Part shown: in pieces, positions 53,644-63,317 of the stretch
How the letters are laid out: each line of letters begins with the position of its first letter
How positions within the stretch are numbered: position 1 is the first letter of the stretch
Source: Alkalihalobacillus sp. BA299
Lineage (GTDB): Bacteria; Bacillota; Bacilli; Bacillales; Bacillaceae_F
DNA: 64,000 nucleotides
Assembly: GCF_017745675.1 (NCBI RefSeq)
Contig: NZ_JAFLJM010000015.1
Location: 1-64,000 of the forward strand
Direction of reading: 5' to 3'
Position numbers and translations under genes: made by a program
The notes under the pieces: generated by a model
Told to the model about the DNA's origin: nothing
The model's database searches: none
The model's input: the letters and a program-made list of their open reading frames with translations, nothing else

Positions 53644-54399
53644 TTAAATACGACAAATTTCTATCGGACAAGCGGGGTATGATGGACAATTGCATATGCA
53701 GCGTAATTCATTCAATTTTTTAATCGTAATTTGTCCGTTTCTTATTGATAAAATCCCATCTTCTCTCCAAATGTTTAAAAAACGATTAACACTTTCTCTT
53801 GTAGCACCAATGAATTCAGCAATATCAGTATTCGTAAGTTTTATGTCCAATAGAATACCTTGTTCTGTAGTAACACCATACGAATTACTCATCCGGATTA
53901 AAGTTGATGCAAGAGCCCCTGCTTTTCCATTAAGTAACAGATCATGTAATTTGGACTGTTCTTTCTGATTAATAAAGCCAAGCCAATTCATAAATCCTAT
54001 AGCAAAATTTCCGAATTGAGCTAAGAGATTTTCTAATTCTTTAATTTTAACAACACCAATTTCAACATCTTCAACTAGTTCTGCATTATAACGATGTTTT
54101 TTTTCACCATAGCCGCCAAACTCACCTAAGAGGTGCCCACTTCCCATAATCGATAAAATTAATTCTTTTCCTTCGCTAGTTGTTTTTTTTAATTTAATTA
54201 ATCCTGATCGGATGTAATATAATTCGTTTGCATCATCGCCCTCCCAAAATAAATGAGTAGGCGCTTTTATTGATACAGGTTTCATGATATTTTTTAGTGT
54301 ATCTAAATGATCTTCAGTTAAAAAATCATTAATTTTACCCGAAAATGTCTGGGGTTGTTTTGTACAAACGTTCATTTCTTTCAAAGGGTATGCATTCAT
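53644..54399 (-). CDS. fnr: Crp/Fnr-family oxygen-responsive regulator
   Basis: A 251-aa regulator with a cNMP-like sensor domain (FWEGDDANELYYIRSGLIKL), a dimer helix, and a Crp-type HTH (TNTDIAEFIGATRESVNRFL). The C-terminal tail RCICNCPSYPACPIEICRI holds Cys234, 236, 238, 244 and 249. This is where Bacillus Fnr ligates its iron-sulfur cluster, unlike E. coli Fnr, whose cysteines are N-terminal. It should activate anaerobic nitrate genes; a matching site is at 55193. The start ATG at 54399 is preceded by GGAGG. Confidence 0.87.
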   Translation of the reverse strand: MNAYPLKEMNVCTKQPQTFSGKINDFLTEDHLDTLKNIMKPVSIKAPTHLFWEGDDANELYYIRSGLIKLKKTTSEGKELILSIMGSGHLLGEFGGYGEKKHRYNAELVEDVEIGVVKIKELENLLAQFGNFAIGFMNWLGFINQKEQSKLHDLLLNGKAGALASTLIRMSNSYGVTTEQGILLDIKLTNTDIAEFIGATRESVNRFLNIWREDGILSIRNGQITIKKLNELRCICNCPSYPACPIEICRI

Positions 54400-54539
54400 T
54401 GATATATACCTCCGTTTAATTTTTCCTTATATTTATTTTGCCATTTATACAACTTTAATAAAATCGGTGGATTCCCTGAAACACGTTCTTAAATCCCCTT
54501 AAAGTTATATGGTGAATGCTCCCCAAATTATCTTTCCTC

Positions 54540-55127
54540 TCAACTGTCTTTTTTTAATTGATTTTCTATACTACGAAATAACATCTGATTTTCAAGATGA
54601 ATGTGTTGTAATATACCGTTTTCTAATGATTTTAATCGCTTAAACGTCAGTTGATACGTCATACAAGTTTCTGTAAGCAAGTAATCATTTGTCATTTTTC
54701 TCATCTCCATTAAATGGTTACATGTTATATCATGTTCGTTCTTTAGTTCAGCCATCATAGTTTTTAGTTTGGTTTTATTTATAAGTGCGGGGTTTGATTC
54801 AAATACTTTAATAGTAGGAAATACTTCGGATTCTTCCTTTAACGCATGTTCTATTAGTTCTAATTTAAGTATTTGATATTTCTCACTTAAGCAAACTAGT
54901 TCTTTATGATTGGCACCGTAGATGTTTTTAATTTTCACAATATACTTATTTAAAGTTTGAAGTTCATTATAAAGAAAAGAATGATGCTTGATCAGGATAT
55001 TATCAATTGTTTTAGAGTATGAATTAAAATTTATTTTCCAATTTTCATTATCTACTATTGATGACTGGGTATCCAAATAAAGTTGATTTAATTTAATTAA
55101 TAACTCATTTTCAGCCAAGTTTTTCAT
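54540..55127 (-). CDS. Hemerythrin-like protein (RIC/YtfE-like diiron domain)
   Basis: A 195-aa all-helical protein with histidines and carboxylates in the right rhythm for a diiron site: IKHHSFLYNEL, EHALKEESEVFP, LKNEHDITCNHLMEM, and LQHIHLENQMLF. It resembles the hemerythrin domain of RIC/ScdA proteins, which repair iron-sulfur clusters after nitric-oxide stress, but the N-terminal ScdA domain is absent. Divergent from a narK-like gene with an FNR box between, so a role under nitrate respiration is plausible. GGGGAG before the ATG. Confidence 0.75.
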   Translation of the reverse strand: MKNLAENELLIKLNQLYLDTQSSIVDNENWKINFNSYSKTIDNILIKHHSFLYNELQTLNKYIVKIKNIYGANHKELVCLSEKYQILKLELIEHALKEESEVFPTIKVFESNPALINKTKLKTMMAELKNEHDITCNHLMEMRKMTNDYLLTETCMTYQLTFKRLKSLENGILQHIHLENQMLFRSIENQLKKDS

Positions 55128-55192
55128 AATGAACTCCCCGTTTCGTATTTTCGCTTATATTCATTATGGTATTTTAATAGAGAGCCTATTAC

Positions 55193-55208
55193 CGTGATAA
55201 TTATCACA
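55193..55208. promoter_or_regulatory. FNR/CRP-type operator
   Basis: CGTGATAATTATCACA differs from the Bacillus FNR consensus TGTGA-N6-TCACA at one base and is almost fully palindromic. It lies between the divergent hemerythrin-like and NarK-like genes. TAAAAT-like -10 boxes are placed about 25 bases to its left (55171-55176, minus strand) and 33 bases to its right (55234-55239), so it could activate either or both. Confidence 0.75.
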
Positions 55209-55343
55209 AGTACTTTATCCCTTAACCTTAATTTAAAATGACTTATAAAAATTTTATGTCAAGTTATTTTACAGGAACCCTTAAAGCTTATTTTATATAT
55301 GTCATAATGTTAGCAATCATATAGAAAGTAGGGGCTTCAATTG

Positions 55344-56531
55344 ATGAATAAGGGAAGTTTATCGGCGTTAATTATGTCAACATTAGCTATGATAGCAAGT
55401 TTTACAGTTTGGGTTGTCATGACACCTGTGGTATCTCACCTAGATGAAGTTTTACAGCTTAGTACGATTGAAAAGAGTGTTCTTGTAGCAACTCCGGTAT
55501 TATTAGGATCGATCATGAGAATTCCTATGGGGATTTTGACAGATCGTTATGGAGGAAAGAAAATTTATACCGGAACGATGTTATTTTTAGCATTTCCATT
55601 AGTTGCAGCAGGGTTTGTTCATTCTTATCATCTTCTTTTACTTGTTGCATTTTTTATAGGGTTTGCTGGTACAACATTTGCAATCGCAATTACTTTTGTA
55701 TCAAAGTGGTTTCCGTCTGAAAAGCAAGGGCTAGCTTTAGGAATTGTTGGATTGGGTAATTTTGGTACCGCAATTGCTAGCTTTAGTCTCCCTTCAATTA
55801 TTAATGTTGTTGGTGTAAGTTGGACGTTTTGGGGCTTAGCGCTCATGATGATTGCCATGGCTGCGATTTTCTGGTTTGGAACTAGCGAATACTCAAGCTC
55901 AAAAAATGTGGCTACACTAAAAAGTGCATTATCAGTTACGAAACATAAAGAAACTTGGTTATTATCTTTGTATTACTTTTTAACGTTTGGAGGCTTTGTT
56001 GCTTTTAGTGTTTACTTACCGACATTGTTACAAGATATATTTAATTTAACTCCAGTAGAAGCGGGCATAAAAACAGCTGGATTTATTACAATTGCAACAT
56101 TTATTCGTCCGGTTGGAGGATATTTAGGAGATCGTCTGGGTTCGGAGAAAATTTTAACAGCGATCTTTGTTGGTACAGCCATATGTTCATTAATTATTGC
56201 TTTTTCTATCGATCACTTTATTTTGTTTTCTGTTGGCTGTTTACTTGTAGCATTTTTATTTGGGATTGGGAACGGTGCGATTTTTAAACTTGTTCCGCAA
56301 ATATCTTCAGGAAATACAGGGGCTGTTACAGGAGTCGTAGGTGCAGTCGGTGGAGTTGGAGGTTTTTTTCCGCCAATAATGCTTGGTATAGTGATGGATT
56401 TAACAGGAACTTATTTTCTCGGATTTTTATTTTTAAGTTGCTTTGCGGTAGTTTGCTTTATCGCCCATCAATTATTCATTCGCAGTACGCAAAAAGAAAA
56501 AACATATAAAACAGAACAGCAAGGAGCATAA
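55344..56531 (+). CDS. narK: Nitrate/nitrite transporter, NarK family
   Basis: MFS transporter of 395 aa with twelve membrane segments. The nitrate-porter glycine-rich signatures are present: GFAGTTFAIAITFVSKWFP in TM4-5 and GAVGGVGGFFPPIMLGI in TM10-11. The conserved substrate arginines fall in SIMRIPMG and ATFIRPVGG. Next to fnr and nasBC, it probably imports nitrate or exchanges nitrate for nitrite. AGGGG is nine bases before the ATG at 55344; the TTG at 55341 is an alternative. Confidence 0.9.
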   Translation: MNKGSLSALIMSTLAMIASFTVWVVMTPVVSHLDEVLQLSTIEKSVLVATPVLLGSIMRIPMGILTDRYGGKKIYTGTMLFLAFPLVAAGFVHSYHLLLLVAFFIGFAGTTFAIAITFVSKWFPSEKQGLALGIVGLGNFGTAIASFSLPSIINVVGVSWTFWGLALMMIAMAAIFWFGTSEYSSSKNVATLKSALSVTKHKETWLLSLYYFLTFGGFVAFSVYLPTLLQDIFNLTPVEAGIKTAGFITIATFIRPVGGYLGDRLGSEKILTAIFVGTAICSLIIAFSIDHFILFSVGCLLVAFLFGIGNGAIFKLVPQISSGNTGAVTGVVGAVGGVGGFFPPIMLGIVMDLTGTYFLGFLFLSCFAVVCFIAHQLFIRSTQKEKTYKTEQQGA

Positions 56532-56550
56532 TCAACAGTTTAAATATATA

Positions 56551-56588
56551 AAAGGTTCACCGGTCATTTTATACGGTAAACCTTTTTT
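56551..56588 (+). terminator. Rho-independent terminator after narK
   Basis: AAAGGTT.ACCG (about 56551-56562) pairs with CGGT.AACCTTT, then TTTT. One C-A mismatch. Confidence 0.7.
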
Positions 56589-56789
56589 TACTACTTAAAA
56601 CTAATAAATAAATAGTCAATCAGAATTCTATGTCAACACATCTGACATACTTGCAGACTTTTTCATGCAATGTTAGATAGGATAGTACTGATGTATATTT
56701 AATAGCGGTAAGTTTATAAGGACTTATAGCGAATAACAAATGCCAATATAAAATAGAGGATTTAATACTTGATTTGGAGGGTTTCTAAA

Positions 56790-59147
56790 ATGGGGAGAGA
56801 AAAACTAGTCTTAATTGGAAATGGTATGGCAGGGATCAATTGCATTGAGGAAATCTTAAAAAATCAACCTGATAAATTTGAAATAACGGTTTTTGGGAGT
56901 GAACCACATTTCAATTATAATCGAATTCTATTATCTACCGTCTTACAGGGAGCAACCAAGGTTGAAGATATCACTATAAATGGTAGAGGTTGGTACGATG
57001 AAAATAATATTCAACTGTTTACTAGTGAGGCGGTTACAAAGGTTGAATTAGATAAAAAAGTTGTAATTACTGAACATAATAGAAAAGTAGCTTACGATAA
57101 ATTAATATTTGCTACAGGCTCTGTACCGTTTGTTTTACCGATACCAGGAACGGATAAAGAAGGGGTAATTAACTTCCGGACGATAGAGGATTGTCAGAAG
57201 ATGATTGAACTTTCTAAAAAGCATAAAAAAGCAGCTGTGATTGGAGGTGGCCTATTAGGGCTTGAGGCAGCAAGAGGATTGCTTAATCTTGGAATGGAAG
57301 TCGATGTCGTTCATATTGCTCCATTTTTAATGGAAAGACAATTAGACGAAACAGCTGCCAAAATGCTTCAATCGGAGCTTGAAGGTCAAGGAATGAACTT
57401 CTTGTTAGAAAAAGTAACAGAAGAAATAATTGGCGAATCACGTGTTGAAGGATTACGTTTTAATGATGGAACGATTTTGGAAGCAGATGTTGTAATTATG
57501 GCCGTTGGGGTCAGACCTAATGTCCAAATGGCTAAAGATAGCGGAATTGAAACGAACCGTGCCATTGTTGTTAATGACTTTTTACAAACGAATGTCCCTA
57601 ATATATATGCAGTTGGGGAATGCGTTGAGCATCGTGGAATGGTGTATGGGCTTGTGAAACCGTTATATGAACAGGGAAGGGTATTAGCTAAACACATCTG
57701 TGAGCTAGAGACAGATGGATATGCTGGGTCGACCCTGTCCACTCAATTGAAAATTTCAGGTGTAGATGTGTTTTCTGTTGGTGATTTTATTGGTGATGAA
57801 ACAACTAAATCAATTACTCAGCATGACCAAGTTGCAGGAAACTATAAAAAAGTTGTTTTGAAAGATGACAAAATAATTGGGGCTGTTTTATTTGGTGATA
57901 CAAAAGCGGGCAAGCGATTACTAGATATAATTAACAAACAAAAGGTGATCACAGATGACGAAAAAACGTTCATTTTACAACCTTCTGACCCCAACATTTT
58001 CCAAGTAGCTTCTATGGAACAAAGCGATCTTATTTGTAACTGTAATGGTGTTACAAAGGGAGCGATCATTGAAGCATGCCAATTACAAGGGTTAAATTCT
58101 TTAGACGAAATAAAGAACTGTACAAAAGCCTCCAGTGCTTGTGGTGGCTGTAAACCTTTAGTAACTGATCTATTAGCTTATATTCAAAGTGAAGAATTTG
58201 ATGAAGTGATTGAAAAAGAAGTCCTTTGTTCTTGTACAACGTTATCGGATGAAGAAATTGTCGCACAAATGCAATTACGTAATTTAAAGTCTGTAAATGA
58301 GGTAATGGATAAACTAGGTTGGATGAATAAGCAAGGTTGCTCCACCTGTGTTCCTGCTCTTCAATATTATTTAGGTATGATTTATCCAGAGTATGAAGTG
58401 AAACAAGAATCACTTTTTATTAATGAGAGAATGAATGCAACGCTTCAAAGTGATGGCTCCTTTTCTATTACTCCACAAATGTATGGTGGCTTAACAAACT
58501 CAGAGGAGCTAAGAAAAATTGCAGATGTCGTTGACCAATATCAAATTCCTCAAGTAGCCGTTACAAGTGAACAAAGAGTTACATTAATGGGTATTAAGGA
58601 AAAAGACCTGGAGTCCATTTGGAGTGAATTGGATCTCCCACTAAGTAGTACGTATGGCCATACTGTCCAAAATATTAAAACATGTATTGGTGAAACTGTA
58701 TGTACATGTGAAAAAGACCAAGCTCTTCATTTAGCGATGGAATTAGAGAAGAAAACGGATTATTTATCCACCCCGTATCGAGTAAAAATGGGTGTGTCCG
58801 CTTGTATGCATAATGGAGCAGGATCAACGACAAAGGATATTGGTGTGATTCAGTTTGAACGAGGCTGGGAAATTTATGTTGGCGGCAGCAGTGGACGAAA
58901 TGTTCGTCCAGGTCAGTTATTATGTGTTGCTGAAACCAAACTAGAAGCCTATGAAATTATTATTGGATTTATTCAATATTACCGTGAAACCGCGAAATAC
59001 GCAGAAAGGTCTTGGGAGTGGATTGATCGAGTCAATCTATTACATGTAAGAGAAGTATTATTTGATAGTGAATTGAGACAACAACTGATGGCTCGATTAG
59101 AACATGATACTACTCAACATAAAAGAGTCTTAGCAAAAAACGTGTAG
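56790..59147 (+). CDS. nasB: Assimilatory nitrate reductase electron-transfer subunit NasB
   Basis: Flavoprotein of 785 aa (B. subtilis NasB about 770). Domains: FAD/NAD(P) oxidoreductase 1-400 (IGNGMAGINCIEEI; AVIGGGLLGLEAARGL), two BFD-like [2Fe-2S] domains (CNC..SACGGC at about 415-455; CSC..GCSTC at about 478-525), and a nitrite/sulfite-reductase-like C-terminus. There C632 and C638 form CxxxxxC, but the next pair is SACMHNGAG: C672 is present while the siroheme-bridging Cys position is Gly676. That argues against nitrite reduction and fits a role feeding electrons to NasC. GGAGGG before the ATG at 56790. Confidence 0.85.
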   Translation: MGREKLVLIGNGMAGINCIEEILKNQPDKFEITVFGSEPHFNYNRILLSTVLQGATKVEDITINGRGWYDENNIQLFTSEAVTKVELDKKVVITEHNRKVAYDKLIFATGSVPFVLPIPGTDKEGVINFRTIEDCQKMIELSKKHKKAAVIGGGLLGLEAARGLLNLGMEVDVVHIAPFLMERQLDETAAKMLQSELEGQGMNFLLEKVTEEIIGESRVEGLRFNDGTILEADVVIMAVGVRPNVQMAKDSGIETNRAIVVNDFLQTNVPNIYAVGECVEHRGMVYGLVKPLYEQGRVLAKHICELETDGYAGSTLSTQLKISGVDVFSVGDFIGDETTKSITQHDQVAGNYKKVVLKDDKIIGAVLFGDTKAGKRLLDIINKQKVITDDEKTFILQPSDPNIFQVASMEQSDLICNCNGVTKGAIIEACQLQGLNSLDEIKNCTKASSACGGCKPLVTDLLAYIQSEEFDEVIEKEVLCSCTTLSDEEIVAQMQLRNLKSVNEVMDKLGWMNKQGCSTCVPALQYYLGMIYPEYEVKQESLFINERMNATLQSDGSFSITPQMYGGLTNSEELRKIADVVDQYQIPQVAVTSEQRVTLMGIKEKDLESIWSELDLPLSSTYGHTVQNIKTCIGETVCTCEKDQALHLAMELEKKTDYLSTPYRVKMGVSACMHNGAGSTTKDIGVIQFERGWEIYVGGSSGRNVRPGQLLCVAETKLEAYEIIIGFIQYYRETAKYAERSWEWIDRVNLLHVREVLFDSELRQQLMARLEHDTTQHKRVLAKNV

Positions 59148-59172
59148 AACAAACTAGTAAAGGATGGTCCAA

Positions 59173-61311
59173 ATGACAGAAATGTTATTAAGATATTTTA
59201 GAACAAAGCAGCAAGAAGTCCAAACAGAGAAGGTTCATGATACACAGTGCCCCTTTTGTAGTATGCAATGTAAGATGGAGCTTATCGAACAATCATCGGT
59301 TACGAGAAAAAAGTATTTAACCGTTGGGAAAGATAACCCGACTTCAGAAGGGCGTTTGTGTATTAAAGGATTAAATGCTCACCAGCATGCATTGCATAAA
59401 GAACGAATTAAGCATCCTTTATTAAAAGTAGATGGTGAATTTAAACAGATCTCTTGGAAAGAAGCGCTCGAACTCATTAAGGAAAAGTTCACAGAGATCC
59501 AAGCAAACTATGGAAAAGATGCTTTGTCTATATATGGAAGTGCGACGATTACAAATGAAGAAGCTTATTTACTTGGTAAATTTGCTCGGGTCGCATTGCA
59601 GACAAAGTACATTGATTATAATGGGCGCTTATGTATGTCATCTGCTGCTTCTGCAGCTGCACAAACATTTGGAATGGACCGTGGGTTTACAAATAGCATT
59701 AAGGAGATTCCTCATTCAAGATGTCTAGTGCTAGCTGGAACGAATATTGCTGAATGTCAGCCTACGATAATGCCTTACTTCGAGAATGCAAAGGAAAATG
59801 GTTCATTTATTATTGCAATTGATCCTAGAGAAACAGCGACTACGCAAATGGCAGATTTGCACTTGAAAGTAAAGCCTGGAATGGATGCGGCTTTAGCAAA
59901 TGGTTTATTAAAAGTGATCATTGAAGAAGGACTAATTGATGAAACATTTATTGAAAAACGTGTAAATGGATTTGATGAGGTAAAAGACTATGTAACGAGC
60001 TTAGATTTAAATGAAATTGCTGATATTACAGGAGTTCCAGTAGATCACATCATCAAGGCAGCGACTGTTTTTGGAAAAGAAGAATCTGGGATGATTTTTA
60101 CTGCTAGAGGTATCGAACAACAAACAGACGGGTCTACAACTGTCCGAAATTTCCTCAATATTTTACTCGCTACAGGAAAAATCGGTAAGAAATATTCTGG
60201 TTTTGGTGCGGTAACAGGACAGGGAAATGGTCAAGGTGCAAGGGAACATGGTCAAAAAGCGGATCAGTTACCAGGATATCGTTCTATTGAAAATGAGGAG
60301 CATCGGAAGTACATTGCTAGCATTTGGGGAATTGATGAAAAGGAATTACCTCGTAAAGGAGTGTCTGCCTTTGAGATGATTCAAAAAATGGATGAAGGGG
60401 AAATCAAAGGATTATTTCTCATGTGCTCTAATCCAGTTGTTTCAAACCCGAGCGCAGAGTTTGTGAAACAAGCCATCGAGAAATTAGACTTCTTTGTCGC
60501 AGTGGATATGTTTGTTTCAGAGACTGCTAGGCTAGCAGATTTGATATTACCAACTACTTCTTACTTAGAAACACCTGGTACAATGACAAATGTTGAAGGA
60601 AGAGTCACATTACGAGAAGCAAGCTTTCCGGTTCGTGGTGAGGCCAAACATGACTGGGAGATTATCTGTGAGGTTGCAGAAGCACTTGGCAAGGGAAAAT
60701 ACTTCTCGTTTGCTTCTCCGGAAGAGATTTTTAATGAATTAAGAGAGGCGACTCGTGGGGGAATTGCCGATTATTCAGGGATCACTTATGAGCGTCTTAG
60801 AAAGGAAAAAGGAATCTTATGGCCTTGTCCAGATGAGGACCACCCAGGAACAGAAAGGTTATTTCTACAGGAGTTTGCTCATGCGGATGGTAAGGCGTTA
60901 ATGGCTGTCGTATCGAATACTCCAGAAGTTCCAAAAGAAACGCCGAATGACGAATTTCCATTATATTTAACGACAGGTCGAGTCATGTCTCATTATTTAA
61001 CAGGGGTTCAAACAAGAAAAAGCTCGACGCTAGCTGCGAGAGATTTCGAATCTTACATGGAAATCCATCCATCAACAGCAGAAAAGTATCAAATAATGGA
61101 TAATGTACTAGTAAAAATTGAATCAAAAAGAGGTAGCATTGTCGTAAGAAGCAAATGGTCACCAACCATTCGAAAAGATACTGTATTTGTTCCTTTTCAC
61201 TGGGCTGAAAGTCAAAACGTGAATCGACTTGTTTCTAAGAAACTCGATCCAACCTGTAGAATGCCGGGATTTAAAGTAAGTGCAGTTAAAATTAGTCCAA
61301 TTGAGAGCTAA
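59173..61311 (+). CDS. nasC: Assimilatory nitrate reductase catalytic subunit NasC (Mo-bis-MGD)
   Basis: Molybdoenzyme of 712 aa (B. subtilis NasC 710). N-terminal [4Fe-4S] motif C26-x2-C29-x3-C33 and a fourth Cys in GRLCIKGLN. Molybdenum-site region GRLCMSSAASAAAQTFG and MGD-binding blocks (AIDPRETATTQMADL, ARGIEQQTDGST, FLMCSNPVVSNPSA, VEGRVTLREA). The C-terminal dinucleotide-binding domain starts near PLYLTTGRVMSHYLTG. Reduces nitrate to nitrite in the cytoplasm. ATG 59173 fits AAAGG at nine bases better than 59164. Follows nasB by 25 bases; no nitrite reductase gene is seen here. Confidence 0.92.
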   Translation: MTEMLLRYFRTKQQEVQTEKVHDTQCPFCSMQCKMELIEQSSVTRKKYLTVGKDNPTSEGRLCIKGLNAHQHALHKERIKHPLLKVDGEFKQISWKEALELIKEKFTEIQANYGKDALSIYGSATITNEEAYLLGKFARVALQTKYIDYNGRLCMSSAASAAAQTFGMDRGFTNSIKEIPHSRCLVLAGTNIAECQPTIMPYFENAKENGSFIIAIDPRETATTQMADLHLKVKPGMDAALANGLLKVIIEEGLIDETFIEKRVNGFDEVKDYVTSLDLNEIADITGVPVDHIIKAATVFGKEESGMIFTARGIEQQTDGSTTVRNFLNILLATGKIGKKYSGFGAVTGQGNGQGAREHGQKADQLPGYRSIENEEHRKYIASIWGIDEKELPRKGVSAFEMIQKMDEGEIKGLFLMCSNPVVSNPSAEFVKQAIEKLDFFVAVDMFVSETARLADLILPTTSYLETPGTMTNVEGRVTLREASFPVRGEAKHDWEIICEVAEALGKGKYFSFASPEEIFNELREATRGGIADYSGITYERLRKEKGILWPCPDEDHPGTERLFLQEFAHADGKALMAVVSNTPEVPKETPNDEFPLYLTTGRVMSHYLTGVQTRKSSTLAARDFESYMEIHPSTAEKYQIMDNVLVKIESKRGSIVVRSKWSPTIRKDTVFVPFHWAESQNVNRLVSKKLDPTCRMPGFKVSAVKISPIES

Positions 61312-61375
61312 TTTGATAACTCTCAAATACATCTATATTTGTTATAAAGAAAAAGTAGGATACTAGTTCTAGTTT

Positions 61376-61408
61376 AAAAGCTCTCCAGTTATGGAAGAGC
61401 TTTTTTTT
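61376..61408 (+). terminator. Rho-independent terminator after nasC
   Basis: AAAAGCTCT (61376-61384) and AGAGCTTTT (61396-61404) pair, with TTTTTTTT continuing. Separates nasBC from the ABC transporter. Confidence 0.85.
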
Positions 61409-61475
61409 CTAGGTAAACACACATAAAGGTCGGATTGAATATAATATCAAAAAATACGAAGGAAGAGTGATATAC

Positions 61476-62465
61476 ATGAAAAAGTTAATTGTGTCGTTAC
61501 TCTTTAGTCTACTTTTTTCTTCCTTATTTGTTGGGTGTTCATCTTCCGGTGGCAATGAGGAAGTGAAGGTAGCTGAAGTAACACGTTCTATTTTTTATGC
61601 ACCGTTGTATGCTGCTATTTCTAATGGTTACTTTGAAGATGAGGGGATTGACATTAACCTTACAACAACGTGGGGTGGTGACAATACTATGACAACATTA
61701 TTATCCGGGGGAGCTGATATTGCGCTAGTCGGTGCAGAAACTTCGATTTATGTTTATGCTCAACAAGCAGATGACCCTGCGATAAACTTCGCTAAATTGA
61801 CAGCAACTGATGGAACATTCTTAGTTTCACGCGAAAAGATGGATAATTTCGAGTGGGACGATTTAAAAGGGAGTACATTTTTAGGGCAGCGTCGAGGTGG
61901 AATGCCACAAATGGTAGGGGAGCATGTTCTAAAGCTGCATGGTATTGATCCACATAAGGACTTAAATTTAATACAAAACATTGATTTTGGGAATATTCCT
62001 AGTGCATTTGCTTCAGGTACGGGAGATTTCGTCCAATTATTTGAACCGCAAGCAACAATGTTTGAAAGGGAAGGGATTGGTCATGTCGTAAAATCTTTTG
62101 GAACGGAGTCTGGAACAGTTCCTTATACCGTGTTTATGGCAAAACAAAGCTATATTACAAAAAATGAAGATACAGTAGAACGGTTTACAAGGGCTCTATA
62201 TCGAGCGCAGCAGTGGGTACAAAGTCAGCCAGTTGAAGAAGTTGCAATAGCGATTGAACCGTTTTTTGAAGACACGTCACTTGAAATTATTGAGCAGGTG
62301 ATTGATCGTTACAAGTCGCAAGGTTCTTACTCACCGACACCACTTCTCGGAGAAGATGCGTGGAACAATTTACAAGATATTATGGATAATGCTGGTGAGT
62401 TGCCAGAGCGTGTCGACTATGAACAGTTAGTTAACACAACGATTGCTAACCGAGTTTTACAATAA
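61476..62465 (+). CDS. ABC transporter substrate-binding lipoprotein (NitT/TauT family)
   Basis: A 329-aa lipoprotein with signal ending in lipobox LFVGC. It has the NMT1/SsuA-like layout: FYAPLYAAISNGYFEDEGIDI, TWGGDNTMTTLLSGGADIALVG and GQRRGGMPQMVGEHVLKLHGID. The family binds taurine, sulfonates, nitrate or pyrimidines. Location after nasBC hints at nitrate/nitrite, but the terminator separates the units and no TPP riboswitch is seen upstream. A TATAAT-like -10 is at 61440-61445. Confidence 0.85.
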   Translation: MKKLIVSLLFSLLFSSLFVGCSSSGGNEEVKVAEVTRSIFYAPLYAAISNGYFEDEGIDINLTTTWGGDNTMTTLLSGGADIALVGAETSIYVYAQQADDPAINFAKLTATDGTFLVSREKMDNFEWDDLKGSTFLGQRRGGMPQMVGEHVLKLHGIDPHKDLNLIQNIDFGNIPSAFASGTGDFVQLFEPQATMFEREGIGHVVKSFGTESGTVPYTVFMAKQSYITKNEDTVERFTRALYRAQQWVQSQPVEEVAIAIEPFFEDTSLEIIEQVIDRYKSQGSYSPTPLLGEDAWNNLQDIMDNAGELPERVDYEQLVNTTIANRVLQ

Positions 62466-62549
62466 CTTCCATTTCTCCGTATTACGATAAATGTGAGTAA
62501 TACGGAGATTGGTTCGTTGTTTAAATATGAGATAGGCGGTGGATAACGT

Positions 62550-63317
62550 ATGGCTTATGTATCATTAAAACATATTGACCTTACGTATTTATCAAAAGAG
62601 AGAGCAACAACAGCGTTAGAAGGCATTAATCTTTCTATTGAAAAAGGAGAGTTTATTTCGATCATTGGACCAAGCGGCTGTGGAAAAACGACTCTTTTAT
62701 CCATCATTGGAGGCATCTTAACCCCAACAGCAGGTGATGTTTCAATTGAAGGATTGTCTGTGACTGACCAAAAAACAATTACTGGATATATGCTTCAGCA
62801 AGATTATTTATTTCCTTGGCTTACGATTGAGGAAAACATTATTATCGGATTAAAAATTATGGGAAAGCTCACTGATAAAACGCAGGACTATGCGTTGTCG
62901 CTTTTGGAGCAAATGGGTTTAGATGAGAAGCGAAAGGAATATCCCAGTCAACTTTCAGGTGGTATGAGACAGCGTGTCGCACTCGTTCGGATGCTCGCGA
63001 CTAAACCAAAAGTGATGTTATTAGATGAGCCTTTTTCAGCGCTTGATTATCAAACGAAATTGCGATTAGAGGATTTAGTATTTGAAACATTAAAGCAGCA
63101 AGGAAAAACAGCTGTCCTTGTCACACATGACATTGGGGAAGCCATTGCTATGAGCGACCGTATTGTTCTACTGTCGGCTAAGCCAGGAAGAATTTATAAA
63201 ATTTTTGAAGTGCCAGAGGAACTTCGTCTTTTACTTCCTTTTCAAGTAAGAAATGCCACGCAATATAATGAACTCTTTCAATGTATATGGAAGGAGTTGG
63301 AAACAATTGAAACGTAA
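62550..63317 (+). CDS. ABC transporter ATP-binding protein (NitT/TauT family)
   Basis: A 255-aa ATPase. Walker [12 protein letters not shown]-loop [11 protein letters not shown], signature [15 protein letters not shown], Walker [13 protein letters not shown], and H-loop LVTHDIGEA. The C-terminal tail (about 220-255) is a little longer than in the paralogue at 42186. It pairs with the permease starting inside its last codons. Confidence 0.9.
   Translation: MAYVSLKHIDLTYLSKERATTALEGINLSIEKGEFISIIGPSGCGKTTLLSIIGGILTPTAGDVSIEGLSVTDQKTITGYMLQQDYLFPWLTIEENIIIGLKIMGKLTDKTQDYALSLLEQMGLDEKRKEYPSQLSGGMRQRVALVRMLATKPKVMLLDEPFSALDYQTKLRLEDLVFETLKQQGKTAVLVTHDIGEAIAMSDRIVLLSAKPGRIYKIFEVPEELRLLLPFQVRNATQYNELFQCIWKELETIET

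Noticed and set aside
56790..59147. Nitrite reductase large subunit (NirB/NasD)
   Set aside because: The fourth cysteine of the siroheme/iron-sulfur site is Gly, and the next gene is the nitrate reductase catalytic subunit, so NasB is the better name.
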